A DNA stretch of 64,000 nucleotides from Triticum aestivum. Lineage: Eukaryota; Streptophyta; Magnoliopsida; Poales; Poaceae. The notes under the pieces were generated by a model, which saw only the letters and a program-made list of their open reading frames with translations, did no database searches and was not told where the DNA came from. Location: positions 205,610,113 through 205,674,112 of the forward strand of contig NC_057810.1 of assembly GCF_018294505.1 (NCBI RefSeq). The letters run 5' to 3'. The translations under genes were made by a program, and so were the position numbers. Shown piece after piece: positions 24,273 to 36,602 of the stretch. Every line of letters begins with the position of its first letter. Position 1 is the stretch's first letter.

Positions 24273-24693
24273 GTAGCCCCTGAACCAGGCTTCAATGACG
24301 ATGAGTCCGGCACGCAGTCTTGTCTTCGGCATTGCAAGGTGGGTTCCTCCTTCTGAATACTCCAAGGTTATTGTCGAACACGTAGACCGTGTCCCGATCT
24401 GCAAAATGATCTTCACACACCATTGTAGGGAACACAGCACGAATCCGTTCTGCTGGCAATCTTCATATGTCGTGCTCTTGCATCATGGCTGGCCCAACAC
24501 CAACCGGCGTTTCCTGCCCCACCATGACTCGCGTTGCGAGGCGGTTTTATTAGCACATCCTGCCAAAGCAGAGATCGTGTTCCTCTTATTATGGGATCTT
24601 TCATCAATATGGGCGTGCGTGACCCCACGGCGACCGTTGGTATGACTCTGTATATTTTAGATAAGTCCCAAGCGGTCACGCTGAGGACCTCTT

Positions 24694-24699
24694 TATAAA
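24694..24699 (+). promoter_or_regulatory. TATA box of the C antisense gene
   Basis: CTTTATAAAG, 106 bases before the ATG at 24800, with a CT-rich leader after it. Position is conserved with A. Confidence 0.6.
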
Positions 24700-24799
24700 G
24701 GGGTTAAGGCCTATGCCTCTTTTCCACCTCTCCTGCTCCTTCTCGCACCTTGAGCTCCAGCACTCAAAACCTAAGCTCCAACACCCCAAATCCTCCAGT

Positions 24800-27711
24800 A
24801 TGTCCGGATCCGACGCAAAAGGCCGGTGGGTGGCCTCCTCGATCCAAGAGGAGGATATCACTAAGCTTAGGGAGGTCGGATACCTGACCGCCGATATTCA
24901 GCATAGGATTCCTGCTCCAGGGCAGGTTATCCCCACGTCGGAGTCCAATGAGAGCGTCGTGTTTGTCCCTCACTTCCTCCGAGGCCTGGGCCTCCCCCTC
25001 GACCCCTTTGTGAGGGGGCTCATGTTCTACTATGGCTTGGATTTCCATGATCTGGCTCCAGACGCCGTCCTCCATATCTCGTCGTTTATTATTGTGTGCG
25101 AGGCCTTTCTCCATGTCAACCCACACTTCGGCTTATGTCTCAAGTCCTTCAATGTGAAGCCGAAGATGATCGACGGGCGACATGCAGAGTGCAGAGGTGC
25201 CATAATAAGAAAGAACGCCGATGCCCCATGGCCAGAGGGTTCTTTTCCGAAAGTGTCCGATGTATGGCAACGGAGGTGGTTTTATGTCACAGCTCCCAGA
25301 GGCACAAAGTGGGTAGCCGCCCCCGAGTTCTGCTCAGGCCCTCCGTCACAGTTAGCGTCTTGGACCAACGTAGGACGGAATTATGGGCCTATTGGCGATG
25401 TACCAGAACTGCAGAATCGTATCCAGGAGCTTATTGAGAGGGACATAAATCTTGTCAGCATAATGCAAGTGATGCTAATCCGGGGGATATTGTCGTGCAA
25501 ACGTTGGCCTCTTCGGATGTGGGAGTTTAATCCGGAGGCTCCGCATACTATTAAGCACTTCTTCGGCCTGAAGCTTGAAGGAATGTGTAAATTATTCTTC
25601 GGACCACAAGTGTCCGGACGCCACCGAGGATGCGGGCCTAAGCTGCAATCGCCTAGATGCCCAAGTAAGTAACCTTAAAGCCGGACACTTCATTTATATT
25701 TATCATAGCTATTATTCTAAAAATCCCTCCATGGCCAGGAATGGGTCAACAAGGCGGAGAGAATCAGGTGTCCGGCGCCACTTCCTGAAGGCTCGCCTGG
25801 TCCAACCATTGCCAAGATGCTTGGTCGGGTGCTCAGCAAAATCCCCTCAGGGAAAGGCGAAGGAAAGGGTAGTGAAGCCTAACTTCACACATTATGCATC
25901 CAGACTGGGGGAATCACTACCTCTCCTATGGAGGATAGTCAGGAGGGGGAGGTTAAAATCTCCTCCCCACGCGGGAAGAAGAGGGCAGCCTCCGAAGACT
26001 TGGAGATGGAGACGCCCAAGCAAGGGAAAAAGGTATCACCAGGAGGCTCTGCCGCGACGGGCACCCTCACCGCGTCGTCCCAACAATGGGCCAGCCCTCC
26101 ACCGAGCCGTAAGTTATTCATTAATTTGAAGGTGTGGTGTTACTCCAAGATCCATAACTGGAACTTCATCTTTTGTAGTCCGGCGAGCAGCTCTTCTCAA
26201 CAGAGTTCGTCTTCGGGGGACCTTCGACCGGAGATGATGGATAGTGAGACTCCACCCACCTCTCCGCCTCATGAAGCGGGCGACACGGAGGTGTCTTCAT
26301 GGAGGAGTCCGGATCTACCGAAGCCGGAAGCGAACACGCCAGTCATCCTGGGCCCGAAGTGTGTGGCTCCCACGGGAGGCGATGAGAAGGATCCGGCATA
26401 GTTCGATGTCCGTCCGGACGTACTGATGCGCCTCCTGGAGCGAGCCGCGCTCTCGGAGTAGCACCACTCTTTAATGAGCATGGTGCTCTTGAAAATTTTA
26501 TCCGCTACCAGTGGTTTGAATGAGGCATTTACAATCCTGCTCAAAGGTTTGGCGGTATGTAGTGAACAATGCACTATTTTTTGGTTATGAAGCATGCGCT
26601 AGGTGTGCTCCCTATGGATAGTAGCCCCTGAGACTCTGGTTGCCTACCATAGGCGGCAAACGGGGGATCATATAGTAACTGATGTGCTGTATATGTGCGC
26701 GGGTAAGCAAGGATCCGGCAGCCGACCAGTCTGTTGAAGTTGCCGAACTGAGAAGGCAGATCGGATCTATTGATGCCGATATCACGCTGGTGAAAAAACG
26801 GCTGGAAGAATCCCAGGGTATGTACTCTGCTTCCCTTATTATATTGTATAGGAAAATGCGAGAATGGCATAATGTTAATGCCCTGTGTATGCACTGCAGA
26901 TAGTGCTGCTGCCGTGGAGGCCCTAAGGGCCGAGCTTGCTCAGGCCAAGGAACAAGCTCGGGATAGCAATGCGGCTGCCCTAAAGGCGATCGAAGAGTTG
27001 ATAGCCGAACAGGCTGCTCATCGCCAAAGCGAGGAAAAGATAGCCGAAATGGCTGAAGAGTTGAAAAATGCCGCCGACCGGTATGTGCAGCTTGAAAAGA
27101 ATAACAAGGCTAGTTTGGCCGAGCTGGAGCTCCAACAGGCCAAAAAAATCGTGGCTGGGGGCTCCTACCTACTGCGGACGAAGTTTTTGGATCCAAAGTA
27201 TGCTCCCCTAGCTGGGCGTTGGAGTCCTGCAGACGCATATGAGGACTTGACGAATAGTAAAGCTGATGTTGCCAAGTTCTTCGAGGATCAAGGTGATAAG
27301 GAAGTGGAGAAGCTTTTCTGGTCGCAATTCAATGCTCCCACTCGCCCGCTGCCGTTGAATGAGAAGGTGGCTGCTGTGGCGGAGCTTCATAGGCTCTCCG
27401 GGCTTGCAATACGGTCTGTTATAGACCATCTTTGGCCAAAGGGGCCCAAGCCAGACAGTTATTTTGGTTTGGTGCATCAATTCCTTGGGGTTGTGACTCG
27501 GATCGACGCCATGAGGAGGTCGGCGTGCATAAAAGGTGCACGGATGGCTCTTGCCCACGTAAAATCCTATTGCACAGATATGGAGGCCACCATTATAGCG
27601 ACCCAGGGTCCGGCAGGAGGCCAATATCCGGCCGAGCACTACTTGGCGCAGGTCACAAAAGGTGCTCGCCTAATAGAGGCGCAATGCTCGAAGAATATTT
27701 TGTTCGAGTGA
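24800..27711 (+). CDS. Antisense five-exon gene of element C: 'putative gypsy type transposon' domain and coiled-coil protein
   Basis: Runs opposite to gag-protease. Inferred exons: 24800-25664, 25739-26108, 26179-26554, about 26700-26817, 26900-27711, with GT donors (GTAAGT twice, GTATGT twice) and mostly AG acceptors. Exon 1 begins MSGSDAKGRWVASS and holds the PF04195-type domain (FLRGLGLPLDPFVRGLMFYYG, then CEAFLHVNPHFGL, then WFYVTAPRGTKWV). The middle exons are charged and serine-rich (GKKRAASEDLEMETPKQGKK). Exon 5 starts with an alanine-rich coiled coil (VEALRAELAQAKEQA) and ends AQCSKNILFE with no stop over 270 codons. Defects are a small shift near 25612, a TAG about 26400 and a doubtful fourth acceptor. 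Function is unknown. A regulatory role is inference only. Confidence 0.62.
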
Positions 27712-28895
27712 TAAGCCGAATCATTGTAAAAACAATGTTTATTTTGATTATGAGGCTATATTTATATTTTTTGCCTAAAAATAAGATTGTGTCCCCTGTA
27801 CGGCCATTCTTATATGTATAAGTAGTCCGAAAGATAGCAGTCGTTGGCTTCAGCCCCCACGCATACAATGTGGGGGTGTTCACGAAGAATATGCTTAATC
27901 ACACTTGATCCAATGTCTTGGTCCATTAAGGAGGTGATCACACATCGAACTAGGCAACCGGACTATATAGCTGTAACACTTTCCCTTAGCCATGGGAGTA
28001 TAATGGTGGGGCTACTATGTAGCCCCTGGTACCTTCGCGTGCATCTGAATACGGGCGCGTGTGTACATGGCTAGAAAACAACCCTTCGTTAATGCGGAGG
28101 AATCCTAGAGATTCCGGTGAGTCTTCGAGTGGTTGAACAGTCTCTCATTGTATCATGACGGTCAGTTTTCGGCTTTCTCTACTGAGGCACTCATCCGGAA
28201 TAACCAGGGCACAATCGCAGTAGTTCTCCTTTGGGCTGCCTTAGCCGATAATAACGGAATGTAAGGCGGCAAACCCAGGAGCCGGGCAAACCCAACATTT
28301 GACCAAAGACATGATTCGGAGCTGATGCATATAAGGCCAAACTCGTGACGCCGAACATTCCCGAAGGTCTTCGGACTTTATAACAGAAGATGGGCTCAAG
28401 AATGCCCATTCAATATGAACCCTGTGTTTCCAGGTACGTGCGGTAACCTGTCGTGGTGAAATGCCAATAACGACAGTATCCTCTGTGGGTATGGAACCCA
28501 TGGGATGGTTTGAGCAACAAGAGGCAATAGAAAAGGTTTACACAGGGGCTTAATCTAAAAAGAAACCTGTTGAACGGGGCCCTGCTGCACGTCTGCGCCT
28601 TTGTCTCCGTTGTGCCGTATCCTCGAAGGGTATCGCGCTAGCGTTGTCTGTGGAAAAAAGGGAAAACCCATAGGAGAGTACAACATAAGTATGCGATTGA
28701 TAGTAAAAGTGTAAGATGATGGCCTGCCAATAAGGTTGAGCCAAGTGTGGGGCTGTATTAAATATTTATAGCCCTTGTTTTCCGCTATGGGATTACATAT
28801 ACGGTGCTCGGTTGTACTTTATCCGGGCTACCGGACTCGTCAAACCGTGTCTATGGTCTTAATGACCAGTCATGTTTTCTGGTATTAGAGGCCGC
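27712..28895. other. Gap between the convergent genes of element C
   Basis: No credible coding frame. It matches 15274-16465 of element A in inverse orientation and is the shared 3' region of the tail-to-tail genes. Confidence 0.6.
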
Positions 28896-29336
28896 TTATA
28901 GTCTGGCCGCCAGGGCCGTCGCGTGTTCCTCTGCGCATGAAGAGCGGTCTGTGATTCCGCGAACGGTGATGACGCCATGGGGACTGGGCATCTTTACTGT
29001 AAGGTAGCCATAGTGAGGCAATGCATTGAAGCGGGTGAAGGCCGGTCTTCCAAGCAGTGCATGATAGCCGCTTTGGAAGGGTGCAATGATGAAGAGTAGT
29101 TCTTCGCTTCTGGAGTTGCCTGGGGGGCCAAATGTTACCTTCAGTATGACGGAGCCCCTGCCGTAGGCTTCAATGCCTCGTATCACCCCTTCAAAGGTGG
29201 TGTTGCTTTGGCTAATTCTGGATGGGTTTATCCCCATCCTGCGGACAGTGTGCTCGTGTATTAAGTTGAGACTACTACCGCCATCCATGAAGACATGGGT
29301 GAGACGGTATCCGTCGATTATTGGGTCAAGCACCAA
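28896..29336 (-). pseudogene. Aspartic protease domain of element C
   Basis: An open frame of 146 codons. It has VFMDGGSSLNLIHEHTVRRM (retropepsin-type site with DGG) and GYHALLGRPAFTRFN. It is homologous to 14551-15273 of element A but ends sooner, at AALAARL. The connection to gag upstream (29406-29681) is broken near 29340. No RT follows. Confidence 0.75.
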
Positions 29337-29405
29337 GGCCTATGATCCTCCGCGCCGAATTCTAGTTCAGCCGTCCATGTGATCGAAAGTGATTGGACAA
29401 GACAT

Positions 29406-31225
29406 CTAGTAGTCATATGTGGGTACGATGGGCTCTACAACGTGCGCGTCTCTGAACGCACGTTCATGCCTTCTCGTGGATGTGTAAGTCGCGTGGATCA
29501 TGTTTACTGTTTTAACTTCTAGCGGGAATTTTTTCTGTCCCCCAGTGTTTGGCTGGCGAGGCTCGTCCTCGTCTTCACTTGGTGTTTCCCTCCCTTTGTG
29601 TACGGCATTTAATTTGCTGGCCTGCTTGAAGACCCAACACTCTCTATGGGTGTGGTTTTGCAGGTTTCTCCGAGGTACCATGAATTTGGCATAGTCTGTC
29701 CAGGACTTTGTTCAGACCGAACGGTCCCCCTCTACTGCCTTTAAATGGCTTCTTTTGTTGAGAGCCCCTGAATCCGGCATTAACCGTTGTGTTATCCGGG
29801 CTCCCTTCCTTGCTTTGGCGTTTGTGTTTATTACGCCGTGGCTTCCCATTGCCATCCCTTATTTCAGACATGCTAGGGTCGCTGGTGCCTTTACGGGCTA
29901 GCCAGCTATCTTCACCCGCGCAAAAGCGGATCATAAGGCTTGTTAAGGCTGCCATTGTCCTTGGCTTTTCTTGGCCGAGGTGTCTAGCGAGCCATTCGTC
30001 GCGGATGCTGTGTTTGAATGCCGCTAAGGCCTCGGCGTCCGGACAATCGACAATTTGATTCTTCTTAGTGATGAATCTGTTCCAAAGCTTGCGGGCGGAC
30101 TCTCCGGGCTGTTGGATTATGTGACTTAGATCGTCTGCATCCGGAGGCCGGACATAAGTCCCTTGAAAATTGGCCCTGAAAGCGTCTTCTAGTTCCTCCC
30201 AACTCCCAATTGAGTTTTTAGGGAGGCTTTTCATCCAGTGTCGATCTAGTCCCTTCAGCTTGAGGGGAAGGTATTTGATGGCGTGTAGATCATCCCCACG
30301 AGCCATGTGAATATGCAGGATAAAATCCTTGATCCAGATCCCTGGGTATGTCGTTCCATCATATGCCTCTATGTTCACAGGTTTGAAACCTTGTGGGAAT
30401 TCATGGTCCAGTACTTCTTCGGTGAAGCACAGGGGGTGAGCGGCCCCTCTGTATCTGGACGCGCCATGGCATGTGTTCGGCTATTCTTGTATCCGGAGTT
30501 TATTCCGAACTGGTATTTGGCTTATATGAGCCTTTGGGGGACCATAGTCCCTCGCCGGGGTGTGTCCTTTAGATCCATAGATGGACCTGGCTGCGTCGGC
30601 TTTCTTGTCCAGATGCTCAAGCAGGTCATGAGCGGAGTCAGTAGCCATTCTGTTGCGGTTGTGGAGCGGTACGTCTAGTCTCCTGGTCGTATTATTCTTT
30701 GGTGGAACGGCCTCGTCGTCGAATTCTGGCCGTAGCTTGCGCTTTGGATAGCTTTTGGTATGGCGATCATCGCCATATCTTTCTTCAGTGTCTAGCACTT
30801 TATTCCATCTACGACTGAGCTTTTCTTGTGCGGCTTTGAGCTGTTGCTTCTGCTTCTTTAGACTTCTTGATGTGGCCATAAGCTTTCGGTGGAGGTTGTC
30901 TCGTTCCACTTGTTCGTCCGGAATGATGAATGCATCGTCATCCGGACTGTCTTCCTGTTCTGCGGCGGTTTCATGAGCTCGTCCCTCCTGATCATTTGAT
31001 CGGGTGTTTGCTCCGAACTCGGTTTGGCGTGACCTGGATCGTCCTGCTCCATCGCTGGGTCCATGTGGTCGTTACTGCCTTCGGGACTTACTGGTATGTC
31101 AATCCTTTTTGCGCTCTTGTCGCTATTTTTACTATTGCTGGACTTTGAGCGGCGTCTGCGCCGCCGTTTTGGCTTTTGTCTGGGTGTTTTATCTTCCGGA
31201 TTATCGTTGTCGTCCTTCTTGGGTG
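29406..31225 (-). pseudogene. gag: Gag of element C, core and C-terminal part
   Basis: Frame 30378-29644 holds the capsid-like core: IEAYDGTTYPGIWIKDFILH, then LSHIIQQPGESARKLWNRFI, then DEWLARHLGQEKPRTMAAL. Frame 30909-30481 is a lysine- and glutamine-rich, probably helical segment (SLKKQKQQLKAAQEKLSRRW). Near 31150-31210 on minus lies a strongly basic stretch (KPKRRRRRRSK). The part nearest the protease (29681-29406) has the CWVFKQASKLNA segment, a remnant of the nucleic-acid-binding region. Frame changes lie near 30400 and 29660. The N-terminal part is across the B insertion at 44918-45714. Confidence 0.72.
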
Positions 31226-31904
31226 TATCCTGTCACGACCGGTTTTTCAATAAAATATTTATTGAGAAATCGATCTCTTGATTCCAGTATAGGAAGAGTT
31301 ATCCTTACTGGTAGACAAATACTTGAATACAGAAGGCCAGTAGCATCAAATATATTACAGGGTTGAGCTGAGGTTGCTCAACAATTTATTACAAACACGC
31401 CAATATTGTACATAAGGGCGGTTATGACACAGGGTGTGGTGACATGCTACTAACTCGAGATAAAAGTGGTGGTGGATAACTTGACTCCTAAACTGGCAGC
31501 TCATCGAGCGTCGAGGTGAGGCTCGATGAATTTATTTCTGGGGTAGCGGAAGCGGATATAATACAGTGACCAAATCCAGGATCGCACGGGACTGACTGGG
31601 ACTCCTCTAGGCGTCGGACTCGCTATCGAACTCTTCATCCATGAGATCGCCTTCATCAACATCTGGCCAAATCAACAAGCCAGGTGAGTACTTTGAAAGT
31701 ACTCGCAAGACAGTTCGGACAAAAGATATAACAAATGCATGCATGAATGCGTCATGAGAAAAAATGATAATGCTCATTCAAATACTAAATATTTGCACGA
31801 CATGATAAGTAAAAAGGAAGTCGGGCGGTAGTCCTCCCGAAATCCCAACAAACAACTAAAGACCTATCAGGAGTCTGGAGCGACGCCTCGAAAGGTAAAC
31901 AAAT

Positions 31905-32293
31905 AAATAATCATGCCGCAGTCGGGCATCTAAGCGACACCACATAAAGGGCTTATATAGAAAAGTAAATGACAAGCGTGCCACAGTCGGACGTCTGAGC
32001 GACATCACAGAAAGGGCTTAACCAAAAGTAAATAACAAGAGTGCCACAATCGGACGTCTGAGCGACATCGCAGAAAGGGCTTATATCAAAAATAAATAAC
32101 AAGTGTGCCAGAGTCGGACATCTGAGCGACATCGCAGAAAGGGCTTATATCAAAAGTAAATAACAAGTGTGCCATAGTCGGACGTTTGAGCGACATTGCA
32201 GAAAGGGCTTATATCAAGAGTAAATGACAAATGTGCCACAGTCGGATGTGTGAGCGACATCACAGAAAGGGCTTATATCAAAAGTAAATAACA
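31905..32293. repeat. 64-bp tandem repeat, six units, in the 3' LTR of B
   Basis: Units share GTGCCACAGTCGGACGTCTG and then a GAGCGACATCACAGAAAGGG core. Starts of the GCCACAG motif are near 31916, 31980, 32041, 32105, 32169 and 32232 (spacing 61-64). The same array is at about 41600-41995 in the 5' LTR. Confidence 0.9.
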
Positions 32294-33911
32294 GGTTAGT
32301 CCATCCACAAAATAAACTTTTAACCGGACTTAACACTCATGTGGTTCACCGGAGTTTGTCACTGGGACTGACATTTGACAAGATAAGATGAACACAGTAC
32401 TTGGACATGTACAAGATGATTCAAAGGATTTTTGACTCTGCAGAGTTTGTACTAATTGCCCACAGCCAACGGATTTCCGTAGTCCCGAAGGACTAGTTCC
32501 GTTTACGGTATTTCGGTAGAAACACATCTAACCAGTACACACCCATTCCACCTCACGATGCCAGGAATCACCCTAGACAATGTCCGAGAAAAACTTTGAG
32601 ACGGGGAGGTCACAACCTCGAATAGCATGGGATCAAATTTCTATACGCGCGCTCTAAGGGGTGCCCCCCTCTCGGTCCCAACCGGAAACACCCATGCCCC
32701 CTGACCGGATGACGGGCTTTAATCCAGGGCCATGGAACCCTCATCACGGCCTCTCTATTTGGTGTGTACCAGGAAAGCGGTTTGCAACTTACTAAGCCAT
32801 ATTCCTTGCGGAAAACATATGGTAGTACAGGAAGGAAGACGAATGGGAACGTGACTTGATTCACGTTGATACTGAAGTCAAATGGTCTGGCATAAGACTG
32901 GCATGCTACAACACTGCCATCTTACCCATTCTCATGCCATCACATGGCCATGCAAACTTATATCCAACAACATATGGATTTCCGAAACTCACTTGCCTCA
33001 TCTTTGCATGAAATATAACATTTAACGAAATGCTCATAAACATGCCATGAAACTACTAAATGCAAACATGCAACAACCACTCATCATATCAAAAGTTCAA
33101 ACATGCTTGCCTGGTTCGGAGTAGTCGGAGTCTAACTTGGCGAAGTTCGCGGCTCCGTCACCTCCTCCGGTATCTACGGTATAAGAAAAATACGTACTTA
33201 ACGTAAATACCGCGAGTGCACAGAAAAGTGTTCCAAATATTTTTCAAATAAATATGACAAAAAAACTAGACAGAAAACATAAAGATGACAGAAAAAGAAT
33301 CAATCAAAAATCAGTTTATGTTTAAAAGTTATAAAGGTTTTAAAACCAGGGACTTATCTGTAATGAAACAGAAAGTTTCCAGGGGGTCAACTGATAAAAT
33401 AGAAAACGATTCGAAAAAAGAGAAAACACTGATGCGGGGGTCCCACCCGTCAGGTTTAATTTTCAAAGGGGAGAAACAGGGCTCGTCAGCGTCCCGAGAG
33501 CTGCGGTGGTCGCCGGCGGCGATCCACGGCGAGTTAGGATGATCGGAGAGTACCTACGTGCTCAGGGTGTCCTTCCGCGTCGGTGGGTGGTGGTGGTGGT
33601 CGTCGGCGAGCAACACGCTGATGACGGTCCTTGCTCCGGCAGACGGCAGCTCGGGTGGAGTTGGATCTCGTCGGGGAGGGCTGCGGAGGTCAAATTGGAA
33701 GCTTGGGTTAGCTCACTGGGTGCTCGAGGTGGCTACTGATGAGGTTTGGGCGTCGGGGATGGCCTCACCGGAGTGGATTGAGCTGGTGGCCAAGGCGGAT
33801 CGGGGCAGCCGGAGTTGCGGGAGGAGACCTCCTCGAGGTCCTCCTAGTGGCTTGGCGGGGTACTGGTGAGGTGCAGTGGTGGTGCGTGCTCGAGAGCGAG
33901 CTCGGGGCTCC

Positions 33912-33919
33912 TTTTTATA
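33912..33919 (-). promoter_or_regulatory. TATA box in the 3' LTR of B
   Basis: TATAAAAA on minus. The 5' LTR has TATAAAAT at 43614-43607. It lies at the edge of the GC-rich block and probably sets the R region start. Confidence 0.55.
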
Positions 33920-35219
33920 GGCGATCCGAGGCGGTGGCCGAGAACGAGGATCTCCCGCGATGGTTACGGCGGCGCAGTGCTTGGTCGGGGAGATTAGGCG
34001 GTTGATCATCGACGTGGAGGTCCACGGGCTCCGTTTTGGCATCTAACCCTGGTTGGATCGGGCGTGCTGGCTGGTTTCGGCAGAGCGGGGCGGCGCGGGC
34101 CCGTCGGCGGTAGAGGGTGCGCCCTGTGCTTGCCAGACCACGGCGACGGTGCTGCGGTGTGCGCTAGGCATGCAAGAAGCCACGCGGAGGGCTAGGGAGC
34201 ATTGGGCGGCGCAGAATGGCGTTGCGAGCCGGTGCTGGCTCCGTTGGCCACCACGGGTGGCTCTGCCACCGCAGAAGCTGCCGGCGTCGGCGATGCTTGC
34301 CGCCACCGACACCTAGGTCCGTCCAAGAGGGCGTGCGGTGCTCTGGCCAGGGAGAAGGGGCCGTGCGCAAAGCGCCAGGGTGCACGGGTGATCAGTGACA
34401 ACACTCTGACGAAAAATGACACTGCAAACTCTGAACTTTCTCAAAGTGCACAGGAACAGTGCCGGCCAAGTGTTCGACAAAATGGTTTTGGCATGTGGGG
34501 AATTTTCCTTGAGCTGATTTTTGGTGGGGTGGCCTCTCATTGCATCTGGGGGTTGCCTGAATTTTGGTAGAATTTTTGGGGAAGAGGAGATATAAATTTC
34601 ACCAAATTTGACAAATTTGGTCCAAACTTGCAGAGGATGAAATTTGAAAATTTTGAAAAGAGGAAGAGTGGATCTTGATGGTTCTAGGTTGTGGGTGCTA
34701 GAGACTATCCAGAGGAGTTGGTTTGAGATCAAAACTCAAAGGGAATTAGGCACTTGCTTTGCAAATCACCTAGGCTTAAAATAAATGACAGAATTGTTTT
34801 GGGGAGAAAAATAAATGGAATAAAATCCAAAAATGGATTTAACTTGTTGGAACAGAAGGTTTGGATTGCCCCAAAGTGGAGGGAGGGGTTTTGGGAGGAT
34901 TTACCACATGAGGCATGGTAAAACCAAGGATGGTTCAAAACAAAAGAGTAGCTCCAAAATCCTTAGGGTTTCTTTTTAAAAGAAAGTAAAATCCAAGAAA
35001 TGTTTTTGAGAATGGAAACTCAGAGAAAGGTTTTTAATAACCAAATACCAGGGTTGCAGAGGATGCAAAAATCAAAGCCTTGCCAAGGGAAAAAGTTTTT
35101 GAGAGAGAGAGGTTTTAGGAAGGATTTAAATGACCTTTTTCAAACCAAGCAAGGTTTTTGCTGAAAACAAAAACAAATTTTTTTGGAGTGTCACAGCACC
35201 TACCCCCTTAGGAAAAATC

Positions 35220-35772
35220 TCGTCCCCGAGATTTCAGCTGATCCTCAAACAGGTGTGGGTGCTCTGTCCGAAGCAAATCCTCTCTTTCCCAAGTTGCTTC
35301 ATTTTTTGGTATGATTGCTCCACTGAACTCTGAAAAACTTGATGGTTTTCTATCGGGTCCTCCTTTCAGACTCCTCTAATATTTTTACTGGATGCTCCCG
35401 GTAGGTGAGGTCTGGTTGCACGTCAATGTTTTCATGGGATACTTGCTTCTCTGGATTGCTTACGTACTTCCTCAACTGCGAGACGTGGAACACGTCGTGG
35501 ACATCGGATAATTCTTCGGGTAAGTCTAGCTGGTAGGCTACCGTGCCTCTTCGGGCCACTATACAGAATGGTACGATGAATCTTGGTGCTAGCTTTCCTT
35601 TAACCTTGAATCGTTGCAGGCCCCTCATAGGAGATACTCGTAGGTACACAAACTCTCCGGGTTCGAAACTGATTCCCCGATGCTTTCTATCGTAATAACT
35701 CTTTTGTCGACTTTGAGCGGTCTTGAGTCGATCCATAATCATCTTAACTTTTTCCTCGGCCTCCTTGAGCAT
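35220..35772 (-). pseudogene. pol: Element B: integrase C-terminal part and decayed chromodomain-like tail
   Basis: In the same frame as the integrase core. KSYYDRKHRGISFEPGEFVY and KLAPRFIVPFCIV are the integrase C-terminal, GPY/F-like region. VSQLRKYVSNPEKQV and PVKILEESERRTR lead into a segment reading KTIKFFRVQWSNH after a TAG, then in another frame EATWEREDLL. That pattern fits a chromodomain, which targets such elements to heterochromatin. The stop and the shift mean this copy lacks a full domain. Confidence 0.65.
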
Positions 35773-35826
35773 ATCTGGGCCGAAGATATGGCTGTCTCCG
35801 GTTTCTGACCAATTTAGCGGTGTACG

Positions 35827-36480
35827 TCATCTTCGCCCGTACAGAGCTTCAAATGGTGCCATTTGTAGGCTGGCCTGGTAGCTGTTGTTGTATGCGAACT
35901 CTGCGTATGGCAAGCTTTCTTCCCAACTTGTCCCATAGGTGAGGACACATGCTCTCAGCATGTCTTCTAGAATTTGGTTTACGCGTTCGGTCTGTCCATC
36001 AGTCTGGGGGTGGTATGCGGTACTGAATGCTAGTTGAGTACCTAGTGCCTGTTGTAGGTGATCCCAAAACCGAGAGACGAATTGTGTGCCTCTGTCAGAT
36101 ATTATAGTCTTTGGGACTCCATGCAGGCAGACGATACGGGCAAGATAAAGCCGGGCAAGCTTCTGAGTGGTGTGAGTTGACTTCACCGGGATAAAATGTG
36201 CCACCTTAGTTAATCTGTCGGTGATGACCCATATGGCATCATTTCCGTGTCGTGACCGAGGTAGCCCAACAATAAAATCCATTCCAATCTCGTCCCATTT
36301 CCACTCGGGTATCTTGTTTGGCTGTAATAGTCCGGCTGGTTTCTGGTGCTCGGCCTTGATGCGTTGACAAGAATCACAGCATGCAATGAATGTGGCTATG
36401 TCCCTTTTCATACCGTGCCACCAAAAATTTCCTGAAGGTCCTTGTACATTTTTGTTCCTCCAGGATGGATTGAATACGGA
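35827..36480 (-). pseudogene. pol: Element B integrase
   Basis: Zinc-binding end: HGMKRDIATF, then CDSCQRIKAEHQ (the HHCC pattern, with its first part frame-shifted near 36433). The catalytic core has D in IGMDFIVGLPRS, D in IISDRGTQFVSRF and E in QTERVNQ. It is open from 36411 to 35827. It would insert the cDNA into the host chromosome. An upstream shift and a stop separate it from the RNase H. Confidence 0.85.
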
Positions 36481-36602
36481 GCGGTGTGGCCTTCAGCTAG
36501 AATCTGCTGTTTGAGGTCCTTCGATATTTGGTACGCAAAGTCTATCTCCGTACCACAATATTCCTTGCTCGTCTATGTTGAATTCTGAGGCCTTGCCCAA
36601 AC

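Larger units (their letters stand above)
31231..35195 (-). repeat. 3' LTR of element B
   Basis: Reads TGTCACGACCGG...AGTGTCACA on +, 3965 bp. It contains the tandem 64-bp array (31905-32293), a GC-rich block (about 33480-34400) and a TATA element on minus at 33919-33912. A purine tract (minus: CCTAAGGGGGTAGG) sits just beyond 35195. Confidence 0.9.

Noticed and set aside
24713..24799. Upstream in-frame ATG (24713) as the start of the C antisense gene
   Set aside because: It lies only about 19 bases after the TATA, so it would fall at or before the transcript start. The A copy conserves MSGS at 24800's equivalent instead.
31905..32293. Regular short repeats that could suggest a CRISPR-like array
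   Set aside because: The 64-bp units are directly adjacent with no unique spacers, and the same array is in both LTRs of a plant retrotransposon. It is a minisatellite.
33285..34570. Frames in the B LTR that look like genes, repeated at 42986-44201
   Set aside because: Both copies lie inside LTRs and the frames differ between copies by shifts. GC composition explains them.
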